In this document: one piece after another, positions 11,801-26,800 of the stretch | Numbering within the stretch: position 1 is the stretch's first letter | How the letters are laid out: each line of letters starts with the position of its first letter | Assembly: GCA_008638375.1 (NCBI GenBank) | Contig: CM018050.1 | Coordinates: 30,781,723 to 30,845,722, forward strand | Direction: 5' to 3' | Length of the DNA: 64,000 nt | From: Nyssa sinensis | Taxonomy: Eukaryota > Streptophyta > Magnoliopsida > Cornales > Nyssaceae | Program-made: the position numbers and the translations under genes | The notes under the pieces: model-generated | Told to the model about the DNA's origin: nothing | Databases searched by the model: none | The model's input: the letters and a program-made list of their open reading frames with translations, nothing else

Positions 11801-14800
11801 ATGGTAAGCACGAATATAAAGAGTACATCCAAGAGTAAGAGACATTGATCTTACATGGGAAACCCTCTTAGGGAATACTACCCACAATTGCAAGAGAATG
11901 AATCACTATGAAAACCAATCAGTTAAGTAACAATAGACCACTGATTACTAACCAATTACACTACCTGGTAGTCTTACACCGTTAGTCAATTCTCTACGTA
12001 GTCCTTTATATAATGTTTTTGTTCTCTAACTACGCTTTCTTGTTGTACTGTTCACAACAACCACGATTTGATAACTTTCAGATCCACACAATCCATGCAG
12101 TGGTGCTAAAAGTTTCCTAAGATGCTTTCTTAGATAAAAGGAATCTTAACTAGCACCTTTGTGAAGTAAGGGCTATATCGAATCCAAACTAAAGAGTAGA
12201 AGTGAACTTAAGGATTCATAGAGTGCCTAAGTGCTCATCAAGAATGCAAAGTATGCCGTCTAGAAGGTAAAAATATCAACTTGTAATGAGAAAATCGCCC
12301 ATTATTTATTCATATATCAACCTAAATCGATTTAGATTTGAAATAGGATAACCAATCAGAAGCTCTGAAAACTGACACGCATTTGGTTGCAGAAGCCTTT
12401 TCCATTCGGATGCGGCTTTGGCTCTGTTCGGATAGACGAGTCACTACTTTTTCAATTTTGAATTTTAACATGATTTCAAAACCACAAGTGTCCAAGGGAC
12501 ATAATAAAATATTCTTTTAAGCTATATTCAATTAAAACTAAAAAGTACCTAACCTGTGTTCAATTAAACATAAGTCCTATTAAGACTCAAGATACTAAAA
12601 GATTAAACACACACATCTTACAAATGTATCTAATATGAATGCATGATGTGCATGTGTTATGTACCTTTCTTGTGGTAGATCTGAAGTAATAAGTTGTTGT
12701 CAATGATTTTCATCTTCTGACATACGAAGCTGTAATTCGAGTCTGACATGATCGAGTCTTCAAGGAAGCAATTGACTAACGTTGTAATGACAATTAGACT
12801 TAATCTTTCCTAACAATTATAGACTCAATAAAAACTTTTGTAATGAATTGCCAACACACAAACTTGAAGAGGAAAATTTCACAACTATTGTAACACATTT
12901 TTTTTCATATGTTAGACATTGACACTTTCTGGACACGTGAAAAAAAAAGTTCAAATTTTTATTTTTTTTCATGAATTTCAAACACGTTTTGGACATATTA
13001 GTACACATTTTCTTTTTCTTTTTTTGTTGATTTTTCCCCCATTTTCTCCTATGTATTTTTTTTTGGGTTATATATATACATATTATTTTAATAATATTTT
13101 TATTTTAATTAAAATAATGTTAGTTTTTTTATTATATGGCCATGCTAAATATATATATATATATATATATTTCTTCAATGTGTCTTTCACCTATCTTGTC
13201 CAACTTTTTTTTTAAAAAATGTTGTATCCGTGTGCTAGTATTGTATCTGTGCTTCCTAGGTATCAACTTATCCTCCAATAGACTCTGTCACTAAACACCA
13301 TATGTGAACATCAAGATTGGTGTTATCCATCCATACAACTTTGTATCTTAAGGATGAGGTTCTATATCCAACCCTAGTTTGTAAACCATGCCCTCTAAAA
13401 CAACATTAGTGCAATTACCTAACACATGTCTAGAAATGATGCTTCTACGCAATCTTCTTCTTCAATCCCATTTCAAGTAGTGAAAAGAGGTCACAAAAAC
13501 AAACAATTTTCTTGTCATCGATACTATATCAATCTTGTTATCACCACTTTTCCCCTTTCCATTCAATGCAAATTATCTTTTGCTTCATGTTCAGGGGTGT
13601 TAGAATACCAATTGTTCTAAGAGTTTAAGTTATTAGAGAATGGGCTAACAATGTCTGTCAAGTTCTTAACACTTCCCGTCATGTGACCCTGCCCTTGCAT
13701 GTGGAGAAACAACGAAACCACAGAGAAATTCAAAGCAAAAGAGAATGCAAATGAAAATAGGGAATAGATACAAATGAATAGATTTGAACCCAAGATTTCT
13801 CGTAACCAATGCTCTGATACAATGTTAGAACACCAATTGCTCTAAAAGCTTAAGCTTCTAGAGAATAGGCCAACAATGTATTTCAAGCTTTCAACAAGGA
13901 GTGGTGGGGGCAATCAGGGCATTTTCATGTTCGAAAATTAGAAATGAATTTTTGCCTTTATGTTAAACTAACTTCACCCCTTAATAAAAACTTTCAAGAA
14001 AGAAGCACGATGAGACAAAACAATTCAATTAGTTCACTTTGTGTCTTGGGTTGGGTTCGAGCCATTGCCTACCTGAGACTTAAGCGAGTCTCGTATATAT
14101 AACCAAATCCCGACAAATATAAATAAAAATCGAACCAAACCATCAAAAAAATTAGGTTGGTTTGGTTTGGTTTCTGTTTGATCCAATTTAAGAATTAGAC
14201 ATCCTTGTTCAAAACTACCCTTTGGTGCACATTGTGTATTCCAATTTTAGTGTTTTTCTCACCAATATAAGAATGATATATGGCATTTGTTAAGTAACCA
14301 ATTACTCCAAAATCTTAAGCTGTTAGAGAATGAGCTAACAATGTATATCAAGCTCTCAACACTCTCCCTTACGTGCGCCCTAGACTCGCACGTAGAGAAG
14401 CAAAGAAATCAAAGACAAATGCGAAATAGAAGTGAATGCAAATGCAAATAGAGAGACTTGAACCGAAGACTTCTCACAACCAATGCTTTGATACCATGTT
14501 AAGCAACGAATTGCTTCAAAAACTTAAGCTGTTAGAGAATGGATAAACAATATATATCAAGCTCTCAACAACATCAATAATATTAACAACCTATAACCTT
14601 TATGGTAATGGTTCTTGTATTATTTTGGGTAAGTTGACCAACTAACTCGGAAATGAGCTGAAATTAATATGGATCTTAGCTACACAAGCCAGGACCAGAC
14701 CAAGCATAATGATCAAACCAAAATGACACGAGCTTTTTCCTACCCTTTTATAGCATAACCATCAACAAAGATGGCTTAGCTGGTGATTGTATTGCTTTTG

Positions 14801-17800
14801 TGGGCGGAGAGTTGGTAATGGAGCCTTTCTTTTCGAAGAAATTTCCATGATGAGGTGATGTAGAACAAGTGGTGGATCCTTGATGACTTGATACAGCCCA
14901 AGACAACCTAAAAAATGGTCAATGTGTAGGCTTCCTACATTTTTTTGGGATATTTTAGTTTCCTAATTTTATTTAGATTAGTATTAGTAGTTTCTTAATC
15001 GCATTAGTAGAAAGAATTTAGTAGTTTCCTATTCGGATTAGTAGTCTTTCAGCTCTTTAAATATGATGTAAACAGACTTCTGCTATTCTTCTTTTATCAA
15101 TCATACATATAGTTTCGAATTTAGAGAGTTTTCTTTTGGGTGAGTAGTTCCCGTATTACTTGATTTTTAAGGAATTCGACGTGTTCGATTCCTTTCATAT
15201 TTTCGTGCTGCGTTATTTGGTATCAGAGCAAGGATTTGCCCAGTTAGATGGCAAATGACGGAGTCGAAAACACAAGTCCCATTGACGTTGGTCGTGGGAC
15301 GGAGGTTTTGTGGGCTGTGATTAATGAACACAGCTAGCAGTTCATGCAAGTCAACAATCAGCTTGGTGCGATCCGTGAGATGCTTATAGGACTTGATCTT
15401 AATGCTAATAGAGAGCCCCCAATTGGCAGGAATCTCCCCAGAGGAGTTGCCTGAGGTCAGTCTGCTAATAGATTTGTACCAGATTGACGTCCCCAAAGGC
15501 CACCCGCTTATGGAGGTGTTTCAAATTTTGATGATGAAGAGGACTACAATGTGCCTAGACTTGCGAGAAGGAACCAAGAGTTCGGGGATTATTTACTGAA
15601 GACGGATATATCCAATTTCAATGGAAATCTTAACATTGAGGAATTCCTTGATTGGCTTTGTGAAGCTAATCGATTTCTGACCATGATGGAGGTTTTAGAG
15701 GATAAGATGATTAAACTTTTTGCTTTTAAATTAAGGGGTGGAGCAGTAGTTTGGTGGGATCAATTGCAGCGAAACTGACATCGATGAGGGAAACAACCAA
15801 TTCAAATATGGAGGAAGATGAAACAGTATATGATGGATAGATTTCTCCCTCTGATTATGAGTAATACTTGTTCCAGTTGTACCATAATTGTAACCATGGT
15901 AACCATTTCGTTATCAATTATATGACGGAATTTAATAGATTGTCTGATCGTAATAATCTAGCCGAGACGGATGGACACAGGGTAGTGCAATCTTTGAATG
16001 TTCTAAATCCTTTAATTTGTGATAAGATTGGCTTGTAGGTTGTATGGATTGTCGATGAGGCCTATAACATGACATTGAAGGCAGAACTTTTGGAGAGGGA
16101 GAGAAGGGCTAGAAATTCAGTACCTTTTTGCAAGAGTTTTCCAGGATCATCACATCTTGCGAGTGATAGGGGAAAAGCAGTGTAGTCTCCTGCCCGACTT
16201 ATCAAGATTATGGATTTAAATCGCGGTCGCAATGTAACGGTATCGGGAGTATCAAATCATTCATAACGGGAATCAAAAACTGCAACCGTGAATTTTTTTC
16301 AAACACTAACAAATTTCTTGAAAGTTACTGATACACATATCTTGATTGCAATTATCACATTCTAATATTTTTTATTATTATTTTGTCAATTTTCTAATAC
16401 CTAAAAAAGATTTTTTTTTATAAATAATACTTAAAGAAGATATTTTATTATTTGATATATTTTTTTTTAAGTTAAACTAATAAGAAGTATCATTTAATTT
16501 GAATAACATTACAACAAGAAATATAAATAATTACAAAAATTGATTATAAGTGTGAAAATCAATTTAGTGTGATTAGTAATGGAATAAAATAATTTTGAGG
16601 CCAAGAGGTTTTTTTGAGTTAATATTGACCCAAATGTTTTGGTAATCCATTTCAATTTTTGGGATTATTTTGTTAAGTATCTCTCTTATATATAAATCTT
16701 ATAAAAATAGAAATCATAAGAATTCTGCAAACAAAAAACAATTAGGAAAAATGAAACAGTCGTAACGGTCCTGTAATGGACCGTAACGACTAATACATAA
16801 CAGTATTGGCCGATACGGCAGTGAATTTTAGTCACATTGATATATCGGTCGGTATTGGTATCGGAGGGTAAAAAAACCTATACGTAACGGTCGATACGTA
16901 ACGTAATGGCGTTATTTAAAACCATGATCAAGACCATATCGCAAGGGACAACCCAAGTAGAGGGCAATGCTAGCAAAGGCCCTACAATTGGTAAGTGCTA
17001 TCGCAATGGGAAACTTCGACATCACTCTAATAGTTGTCCAGATCGGTGGCCTATTAATTATGTTTAGAATGAATAGGTTGTTAATTATGTTTAGAATGAA
17101 AAGGAAGCTACTGGAGAATATAATTTTTATAAGGGGGCAAAATTCACAGAAGAAGATGAAGAGCGAGTCAACTGTGTGGTGCAACGATTGTCGTATGTGC
17201 CAAAGCAGTTAGACACTAGCCAACGCCACAACTTCTTTCGATCTTGCTATTATACAGTTAATCGAAATGTCTGCAATTTAATTGTTGATAGCGGAAACTG
17301 CGAGAATTTTGTGGCTAAGAAATTAATGAAGTTGCCTAGAGAGAAACATCATTCTCCTTTTGCAATCGGCTAGATTAAAAAGGGACCAAAGGTGAAGGTA
17401 ACAAGAATTGTTGTGTTCTTATTTAAATTAGTAAACATTTTCATGATGAAATAATTTGTGATGTGATTGATGTGGATGTTAGTTATGTGTTGTTAGCCTG
17501 TTAGGGAGAGTATGAAGTTGATAGTACTTATGAAGGCAAAGATAATGTTTATATGTTCACATGGGGAGCACACAATGCATGTTAGTTTTGGCCAGGTCTG
17601 AAGCAGAATTCGTGAATGAGATCAAGGAAGCTCAAGAGGTTTATGCTTTGGTGGTTGAAGCATTGGTGATAGAAGACCCAAAAACAGAAACAACAATGGT
17701 TGTGCTAGAAAAATTATAGCCATTGTTGGAGGACCATATCGCAAGGGACAACCCAAGTAGAGGGCAATGCTAGCAAAGGCCCTACAATTGGTAAGTGCGA

Positions 17801-20800
17801 TCGCAATGGGAAACTTCGACATCACTCTAATAGTTGTCCAGATCGGTGGCCTATTAATTATGTTTAGAATGAATAGGTTGTTAATTATGTTTAGAATGAA
17901 AAGGAAGCTACTGGAGAATATAATTTTTATAAGGGGGCAAAATTCACAGAAGAAGATGAAGAGCGAGTCAACTGTGTGGTGCAACGATTGTCGTATGTGC
18001 CAAAGCAGTTAGACACTAGCCAACGCCACAACTTCTTTCGATCTTGCTATTATACAGTTAATCGAAATGTCTGCAATTTAATTGTTGATAGCGGAAACTG
18101 CGAGAATTTTGTGGCTAAGAAATTAATGAAGTTGCCTAGAGAGAAACAGCATTCTCCTTTTGCAATCGGCTAGATTAAAAAGGGACCAAAGGTGAAGGTA
18201 ACAAGAATTGTTGTGTTCTTATTTAAATGAGTAAACATTTTCATGATGAAATAATTTGTGATGTGATTGATGTGGATGTTAGTTATGTGTTGTTAGCCTG
18301 TTAGGGAGAGTATGAAGTTGATAGTACTTATGAAGGCAAAGATAATGTTTATATGTTCACATGGGGAGCACACAATGCATGTTAGTTTTGGCCAGGTCTG
18401 AAGTAGAATTCGTGAATGAGATCAAGGAAGCTCAAGAGGTTTATGCTTTGGTGGTTGAAGCATTGGTGATAGAAGACCCAAAAACAGAAACAACAATGGT
18501 TGTGCTAGAAAAATTATAGCCATTGTTGGAGGAGTTCTGCGAGTTAGTTTTTGATGATATGCTTAATTGCTTGCCTCCAATGAGGGACATTCAACACCAC
18601 ATTGATCTAGTGCCAGGAGTGAGTCTTCCAAATCTGGCACATTACAGAATGAGTCTCAAGGACTGAGGAGAACAAAATTTTGGGAGAGAAGGTATATGAC
18701 TTGTTGAAAAATGGGTTCATTCAAGAGAACACGAGTCCTTGTGCAATTCCAACCTTATTGATGCCAAAGGAGGATGGTAGTTGGTGTATGTGCATAGATT
18801 GCATAGCTATTAACAAGATAACTATCAAGTACAAATTTCCTATTTCACGCTTGGATGACGTACTTGATATACTTGAGGGTTCAAAACTATTTTTCAAGAT
18901 TGATCTTCGTAGTGGCTACCATTAGATTCGAATTAGGCCTGGTGATGTATAGAAGACTACATTCAAGATAAATGATGACTTGTATGAGTGGTTGGTAATG
19001 CCACTTTCAGTTTAACCAATGTACCTAGTATTTTTATGCAAGTCATCAGCCAAACTTTGAGGCTTTTTATTGGGAAGTTTATTGTTGTTTATTTTGATGA
19101 TATCCTTATTTACATTGAATTTGAGGAGCAACACCTTAACCATCTGCGACAAATCCTAAAAGTGTCATGGGAAAATAAATTGTACATCAATCTTAAAAAG
19201 TATAGTTTTATGATTAACATTGTGGTATGTGCAAATAAGAGGAAGAAATAGTGGATCACCTTCTTGTGGATTTTAAGATGTCTAGAGATGGTTGGGGTTT
19301 GATATTCTCCCTTTTTGGTTGCCATTGGGTGAGCCGACCTTGATTAAAGAGGTCTTTTTAGGATGGAAGTATAAAAGGGTGACACAATCGAACATTTTTT
19401 GGAGGATGGTGCCTTTATGTTTTGTGTGGTGCCTATGGTGGGAGAGGAATAGGACTTTTTATGAAGCATGAACACAGACACGCAAATATGTCATTTTTTA
19501 AAAAAGTAGGATACAAATACGTCAATGACACATGGAATATATATAAATATTTTTTATTTTTTATATGACTATATAAAAAAACCTAACGTTATTTTTATTA
19601 AATTGGGAGAAAAATACACAAATTACAAAAATATTATTAAGTTATTAAAATAACAAAGTCATTAAATAAAAATTTAATAATTTCTTCATTAGATCATTAA
19701 CATCCATAATTCAAGTTCCCAAACAAATTTACTAACTACTACATATAACATATATATGTGTATATATAACCCGAAAAAAAAATAACTAAGGAGAAAAGGA
19801 GAAAAAAAAGAAAGAATTCTAAAAAAAATAGAAAATGTATCCCAAAAGTGTCCATAATTCAAAAAAAAAAAGAAAATTTGGACACTTTTTTTTTGTATGT
19901 CCAACACGTGTCCGAAAAGTGTCCAAGGGTGTCGGTGCCCAACACGTGTCCAACATGGATGCATGAGTCAAAATAGAGTGTCCGTTGTTTCATAACTTTT
20001 GAAGGGGTTGAACTTCAACTCTTGGAGATTTAAAGATACTTTTTTGCGCACTCTCTTTTCTTTTTTTAGATTAAGAAGGAATTTCCTATGTATTTACATA
20101 GTCTTATCGATTGTTTGAAGGATTTTAGGCATTGATTTTTGTAGGCGATCCATTTTTTGTAATTATTGACTGCCCTTCCTGGGTGCTTTGTTTATAATAC
20201 AAACTTGTTACCGATTGAAAAAGATTGAAACTCTTATGTTGCTCCTTTTTTTGACGGGTAAAAGTATTGTATTTGTATTCATAGACGGTGTCTGACGGGG
20301 GTAAAACCCATAATTACAAACGAAAGGGAGAAAGAGACAAAAATTAAAGTCTTTTAACTCCCCAAAAAACTCTACAAAAAAGAATCCAAGTACAAAGGCA
20401 TTGTTTAATGTTTAGTTATTTTGTGTTTTCATCAGTCAAGCACTTGCAACCTTTATGACACATTGATGTTCTATGTATTGAATTTAATTTTCTCTCTCTG
20501 ATCTTTTCAACTCCAGAATGCAGGGAATGAAGCCTTTCAGTTGGGAAGGCATATAGAAGCTGTAGAGCATTATTCTGCTGCTACATCAAGCAGTGTTGAA
20601 TCACGTCCTTTTGCAGCTATCTGCTTTTGCAACCGCGCTGCTGCACACCAAGCTCTAGGCCAGATTGCTGATGCCATAGCAGATTGCAGTCTAGCCATAG
20701 CCCTTGATGGAAATTACTCAAAGGTTTGCTTTTAAAGTGTATATTATGTGGCACACAAGCTTAGATATTTTCTTTCCGGGGAAGAACTTGCCAATTGATT

Positions 20801-23800
20801 TCCCTTTCTATTTATTTCTGTTTTGCGTTTAATGATATGAAAATAACTCATGGATTAAATTCTCTTGGAGAATCTGTTACTGCTTGAATATAGGGCTAAC
20901 TCATCACATACAGCATAAAGAAATCTATACATTTGCCAATAATAATTTTCAGCCATTGATTGAAGCTTCTAAATTTTTACAATATCTCCCTAGTGTAGTT
21001 TAATTTTCAAGCCTTTCAAATTTGACATTTTTTTTCTAATGTAAAATTGTAAATGATTAAAAACTGGGGGCATGCCCATGTACAAAAAGGATTGCAAAAT
21101 GCTAACTCATTACATCATAAGCATATCACTCATAAATTCTACACTGTACAACCCAAAAGTAAAGAATATTAAATCTCCTTTATGTCATCCACGTCTGTCT
21201 ACACTTTCAAAAAATTCTCTTATTTCATTCACACCACATGCAGCACATGAGACAATGGTGCAGTATCCCCTTTGACTTTTTTATATCAGTTTGTTGAATT
21301 TCAGCAAAAAATTATTTTCTTCTCTTTCAGTTTCATCAGCAACTAGATTGAGGTCACGTGCTGAAATTTAAAGTTATGAATTTTGCTAAAGCATAAGCAA
21401 GAAGCCCTATTTTTGTATAAAGTGGTGTAATCCAAGAGGGACAGTCTTGACTAGTTACACACACATCTCATGAGGTCGAACATGACTTTTTGTGTGATTG
21501 AGCCTATGTAGAGACAACATATGTCATTGCCTTTCGTTTTTCTATTTTTCTAACTGAAGAGAATCAGATTGTGATGACTCCTAAATTTTGACATGTTTTA
21601 GTTCTTCTCTCTCTCTACCCCCCCGGGAAAAAATAAAAAATCAAAGCCTTTTGATTTTATTTTTTTATACTTAATTTTACCTTTTAAGTCCAAGGATTTC
21701 CTAGTAAGGAGAGGGGGAAATAAACACCATTAAAAAGTGAATTCTCCTCCGATAAGAGGGAAAGGAAAATGAGGTAATCCAAAACTTAAAAAATTTTGAG
21801 TGTGGTTTATGCTATTGTATTTCACCCCACTTCAGTATTTTCATTAGTAGTTTCCCAGTAATGGGTTTTCTAGATTTTGTGCTGGTTCCCATGCGTGTTC
21901 AGCAGATGTTTTCTTAGATGCCCCAAGGGTACAAGTATTTGTTGTACAAAGAATCATTACTGTAGCATGTTGGAAATTAAGATAAAATAATAGCTGGAAA
22001 TTTCTTGAAAAATGATTCTGATGACTACCTCTTATTTATATCCCGTCTTCTTTAACTAGAAACCTTGAAAACATTTGTGGTTTATACATGAAATTGATGA
22101 CAATTAGAGAGATACATAAATGTTGCTGGGCATCTTGGCCTACTATTTTTTTTCATACTTGGAACACATTTATATTTGAATTTCTATGCTGTTGACTTGT
22201 TTTTTGGTGATTCACTAGGACAAATGACATGATAAAGACAATAGTGTTATTGTAAGAAGTACGGATATGGACACGGACACGGGATATGAATACGAGATGA
22301 CACAGACATGTGGGCACAACATTTCTTAAAAAAGTAAGATATGGATATGCTAGGGACGCGTTGAATAAATATTTTTATATTTTATATGACCATGTAATAA
22401 AATCGTAACATTATTTCAATTAAATATGGTATAAAAACACATAAATTACAAAAACATATTATTAAGATATTAAAATAACCAAATCATTAAATAAAAATTT
22501 AAGAACGTCTTCATTTTTTTTTTTTTTTGAGGTAAAAGTAACTCTATAAAATGGAGCCTGAGGGGGGTGAATCCATTCTATACAAAAAAAGGGCGGCTTA
22601 CGAAAATTTATGGCTAAGATCCCCCAAAAAAATTCATATAGGTATCTAAATACAACAGGTTGACTTTTTTAATCCAAAAATTAATAACGACTCCATTTAA
22701 TCATCAATATCCACAAATCAAGTTTCAAGTTTCAAAATAAATTTACTAACTTGTACATAAAACATATATATGTATATATATATATATATATGTATATCCA
22801 AACAAAAAAATAGGAGAGAAAATGACGGGAAAATATTTTTAAAAAAACGTGGTCAAAATGTGTACTAAACCTAATGTGTCGAGGATGTGTCCAAAATTCA
22901 GAAAAACTAAAAAAAAAAATTGGACACTTTTTTCGCATATCCGACACGTGTTCAGAAAATATCCAAATGTGTCGGTGTCCGACACAAACACGCAAGTCAA
23001 AATACAGTGTCCGTGCTTCATTGGTATTGTTTTCTATTTCTTTTTACTTTTCCCCCTTGTATTTTCAGTGATTTTTTTGTCTTATTTGTTTAGAAAGTTG
23101 AATAGCTAGCTGGGGAATTTTGTCCCCATGTTTGCTCACGTAGTTATTTTATTGTAGAAAAAATAAGCCCAGTTTAATGTTTACATGTTTGCTTCTACAA
23201 CTTTCTAGGTTTTCTAATCAAACTATTGCCTATTATAGGGAGGTGTTTAAAGGTTTTGATTGGGAGAAGGAAACAATCAAGATATGGTTTCTCACCTTTT
23301 GTATGTGGGTTATACATGTCAGAGTAGTTAGCATATTAGAATGTCATTAAGGGTAGTTTAGTATTTTCTTGTTATTTCTCTCAACCCTACTATAAAGGGT
23401 TATTTTGTTATCTTTTTGGTTTGTGTGTTTGGAGACTAATATGAATGAATAGTACTTCTCTTCTTCTTCCTTCTTTCATTTTCTTGATTGATTATGCAAA
23501 GTAATCAATACAATGGTATTTAGTGGAGTGCAGGTGGATCGAGTTAGATACTTCATGAGATTTCTTCTGTGCTTCAAGGCTATTGAGGTCTTGAAATCAA
23601 ATTTCGGAAAAAGCAAGTTGATTCCAGTTGGGGATGTGATGGGCATTAATTTGTTGGTTGAGATTCTAGGGTTTAAAGTTGGAACCTCATTTCCTTCCTA
23701 CCTTGAGTTCGTGTTAGGCTCTGTTTTGAGACCAAGGCAGTGTGGGATGTGATTATAGACAGGCTAGAGAGTAGGCCAAACAATTTGAAAATTTTGAATC

Positions 23801-26800
23801 TTTTTATTGGAAGGTAAATTTTGTTTTGAAGTGCTCTTTCAATTTTCCAACCTACTTTTATGTCTCGCTTTAAGGTATGTTCTTTTGTTGCTCTTAGGTT
23901 GGAGATATTGTAAAGGACTTCTTGTGGATTAAAGTTCAATTTTGTAATCGAAAGGATGTGGCTTGGCATTAGATCGCTAGTGGTGGAGAATAGAGCTCCT
24001 TTGGTTAAGCGGTTCTAAGTTTTATTTTTGGGGGGTGGGGGGTGGGGGTACTGATTACAAAAGGTTTAGGCATTTCCTATGGAAGTTTAGGTTTTAATAT
24101 TGGGGCCAGGAGTATTCTTGGTTTGGAAATGTTTGGTCAGAGGAATTTCTAGACTTATTCTCTATCATGGTTAGCAATACCGGAGGAAGATATTATGTTG
24201 TGGAATCCGAGGTGTTTCCAAGTATTTTCTGAGAGTTGTATTTCACCAAACTTCTTTGGGAAGGTGATAATGTATATCATTTGGAGGAGGTCCCTGAACG
24301 GCTTGATTTATGGTTGCTTTCTACTACAAGCTATTGACTAGCATAGGTGACTTTCCCGACTAAAAAAACACATGGCATTAATATTCTCCTTCAATGCCTT
24401 GTTTGGACAACTGGATAAAAATGTCAGATTGGATAAGAAATAAAATCTTGTAGGATATTAAATATTCCAATTCTACGTTTGGACAAGTATTGGATAAGAG
24501 GCTTGGATATAATTACATTTTATTATTTTTTTTTAATAAAATAATAGAAATTTTGTATTTGCATTCCTATATAATTTTTTTTGTACTCAACAAAAATATT
24601 TTATCAAGTTCTTAAAAAAATATTTTTCTCAATATATGCACAAAAAAGTTCTACAAAATTAAGAACAAATCAACAATATATATATAAATAAAAGAGATAA
24701 TTGTAAGGAATAAGAGATAATTGTAAGGAAAAATCTTGTAATTTTTATGTTGGCAATTCTTTTTCAAATTTTATAATTATTTAGACTAGTAGTTGTTGAG
24801 TCGAGTCGAGTCTTGTGGATATCGTTAGTCTTAAAGTTGAAGACTCAAGAAGCCTCCAAATACGATCAAGTTTGAAAAAGTGTGCAATTCAAGCCTATGA
24901 AGCACGGACGCTTTCCAGATGTGTGTCGGACACGCAAAAAAAAAGTGTCTAAATTATTTTTATTTTTCTTAATTTCGAACACGTTTTTTCCTCTCTTTTT
25001 TTTTTTGGATTTTTCTTCGTTTATTCCTCTTTTCCTTAGTTCTTTTTTTTTTGTTTTGTTATATATGTACATATATATGTTCTATGTAATAGTTCTTAAA
25101 TTTTTATTTAATGGCTTTGTTATTTTAATATCTTAATAATTTTTTTGTGATTTATGTATTTTTATATCAATTTTAATTGAAATAACATTATCTTTTTATT
25201 ATATGGTCATATAAAAAATATAAAAAAATTTATATTTATTCAACGTGTTCGTGTTGTCCTACTTTTTTGAGAAATTACGTGTCTACGTGTTGTTGTCCTA
25301 TCGTATTTGTGTCGCGTGTCCGTATCTGTGCTTCTTTGATTCAAGGTAATGTTGTTATGCATCTCATGCATTACACTTTAGGCATTTAACCTTAGGATTG
25401 TACCAGATTAGAACTGGTCTTTAAATGTTTAAAATAAGCTTTGGTGAAGTTTGTTTTGAGAATTTGATCTATGAGAATTATTGTAACAGTATTCTAAATT
25501 TTTTTTTTTTTGTATTTATATTATGTACTGGAAAATAGTAGTCTAGTTGTTCGAATGCATGGCTTAATCGTTTGAACGGTGGCGTTGTTTTACATTGAAA
25601 TTTTTTCAAGTGGCTCAACCATTCAAATGGTGTGAAGTATTGTCTGAATGGTCGAGTTGCTCAAATGATATAGGCTTCTTTGTTTAAACGCGTCATTTTG
25701 TGCCCCTGCCCCGCCCTGATTTTCTGTGTAAACCCTTCTCCAAATTGGAATAGTTTTTTTTTTGTTATTTTTTATATAAATAAGACCTTGTTATGTCTCA
25801 CGTAAGGAACCCTAGTCTTTTGAAGAACAGTTATCAATAGAATGATATTTAACTTCATTTTTTCATATATAGTCAGCTCTTGTTGCAAGGTTAGTTAGTA
25901 CCTTGTGTTAAAGTCTATATATCTAGTTTTAGGCAGTACATATAGAGGCATATAGTAGGCTAGGCACGTACATCCATTTCACAGGGAAGTTGCACTCTGC
26001 TAGAGGAAGTGGATTTATGGATCGTGGATGATGTTGTGGCTGTAGAAAGACTATTCAAGCAGAAGCAAGTGGCGAGAAGAAAATTTTGCAGATAGACTAG
26101 TGGTAATCCACATGGCACTGGCAAGTTAGTTATTGGAGAATGTCTTTATAGACCCGTGATGTGTTCTTTGTTGATTAGTGTAATCTTTTGCAGCTGGTGG
26201 GTTTTCTTCTCTATGAGGTTTTCTGACGTAAAACTTCTGTCTTATTTAGTTTTATTTATTTGTTTGATTTTCATTATAGTTGACTTGATATATGTGTTCC
26301 TTATTAATTTAATTAATTAAAACCTGATATAATTTTTTTCCCACTCTTGGTAGATAATTCTATCACTAGGCTTTATATCAACTAGAAATTTGCATATTTC
26401 ACAATAAATTAAAAAAGTATGACAAATTTAACAATTTTTTTGTGTACATTTTTTTTATTTAAATGATTGACATCAGATGCAAGAAGGAAAAAAAAGATTA
26501 AGCAATATGTTGAGATCTTTTGCGGTAGTGACATAGTTATCATCAGTGAGGACAATGATTTAATCTGGACATGTTGATGGTAGTTATAATGATCAACAAG
26601 TCTCTTCCCAGTTCCATTTTTTTCTCTCTCTAATTCTGTCTACTATTAAGTATATTTTTATTTTATTTCCTATCCCATTAAGGATGGGATAATAATACCT
26701 CCTAGGGGGTGGGATTATTTTAACCCACCTTAATGGGGACATAATCACCTGATGGGATTAACTAATTCCAATCCAAAAAATTTCCAAATGTTGAATAGGA

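Larger units (their letters stand above)
14889..19251 (+). mobile_element. Ty3/gypsy (chromovirus-like) retrotransposon relic, 3'-truncated
   Basis: The 5' LTR (about 14889-15215, starting TGATACAGCCC, with AGCTCTTTAAATATGATGTA promoter-like text) is followed by the primer site TGGTATCAGAGC at 15218-15229. A gag ATG lies at 15248 with an early stop. Gag text includes [16 protein letters not shown] and [19 protein letters not shown] (15630-15775). A hAT-like element interrupts after 16206. CCHC-like and protease text ([18 protein letters not shown] near 17272) is present twice because of an 800-bp tandem duplication. RT text follows: [20 protein letters not shown] near 18710, [11 protein letters not shown] near 18893, [10 protein letters not shown] near 19086. 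RNase H, integrase and the 3' LTR are absent. Many stops make it dead. Confidence 0.85.

Noticed and set aside
16932..18531. The 800-bp repeats as LTRs of an element
   Set aside because: They are directly adjacent, hold protease text, and lack TG...CA ends and primer site.
19689..19964. Minus-strand open frame, with similar ones at 22732-22995 (-) and 24882-25136 (+)
   Set aside because: All three are the same low-complexity reading through copies of the Mutator-like MITE. The similarity reflects repeat DNA, not a protein family.
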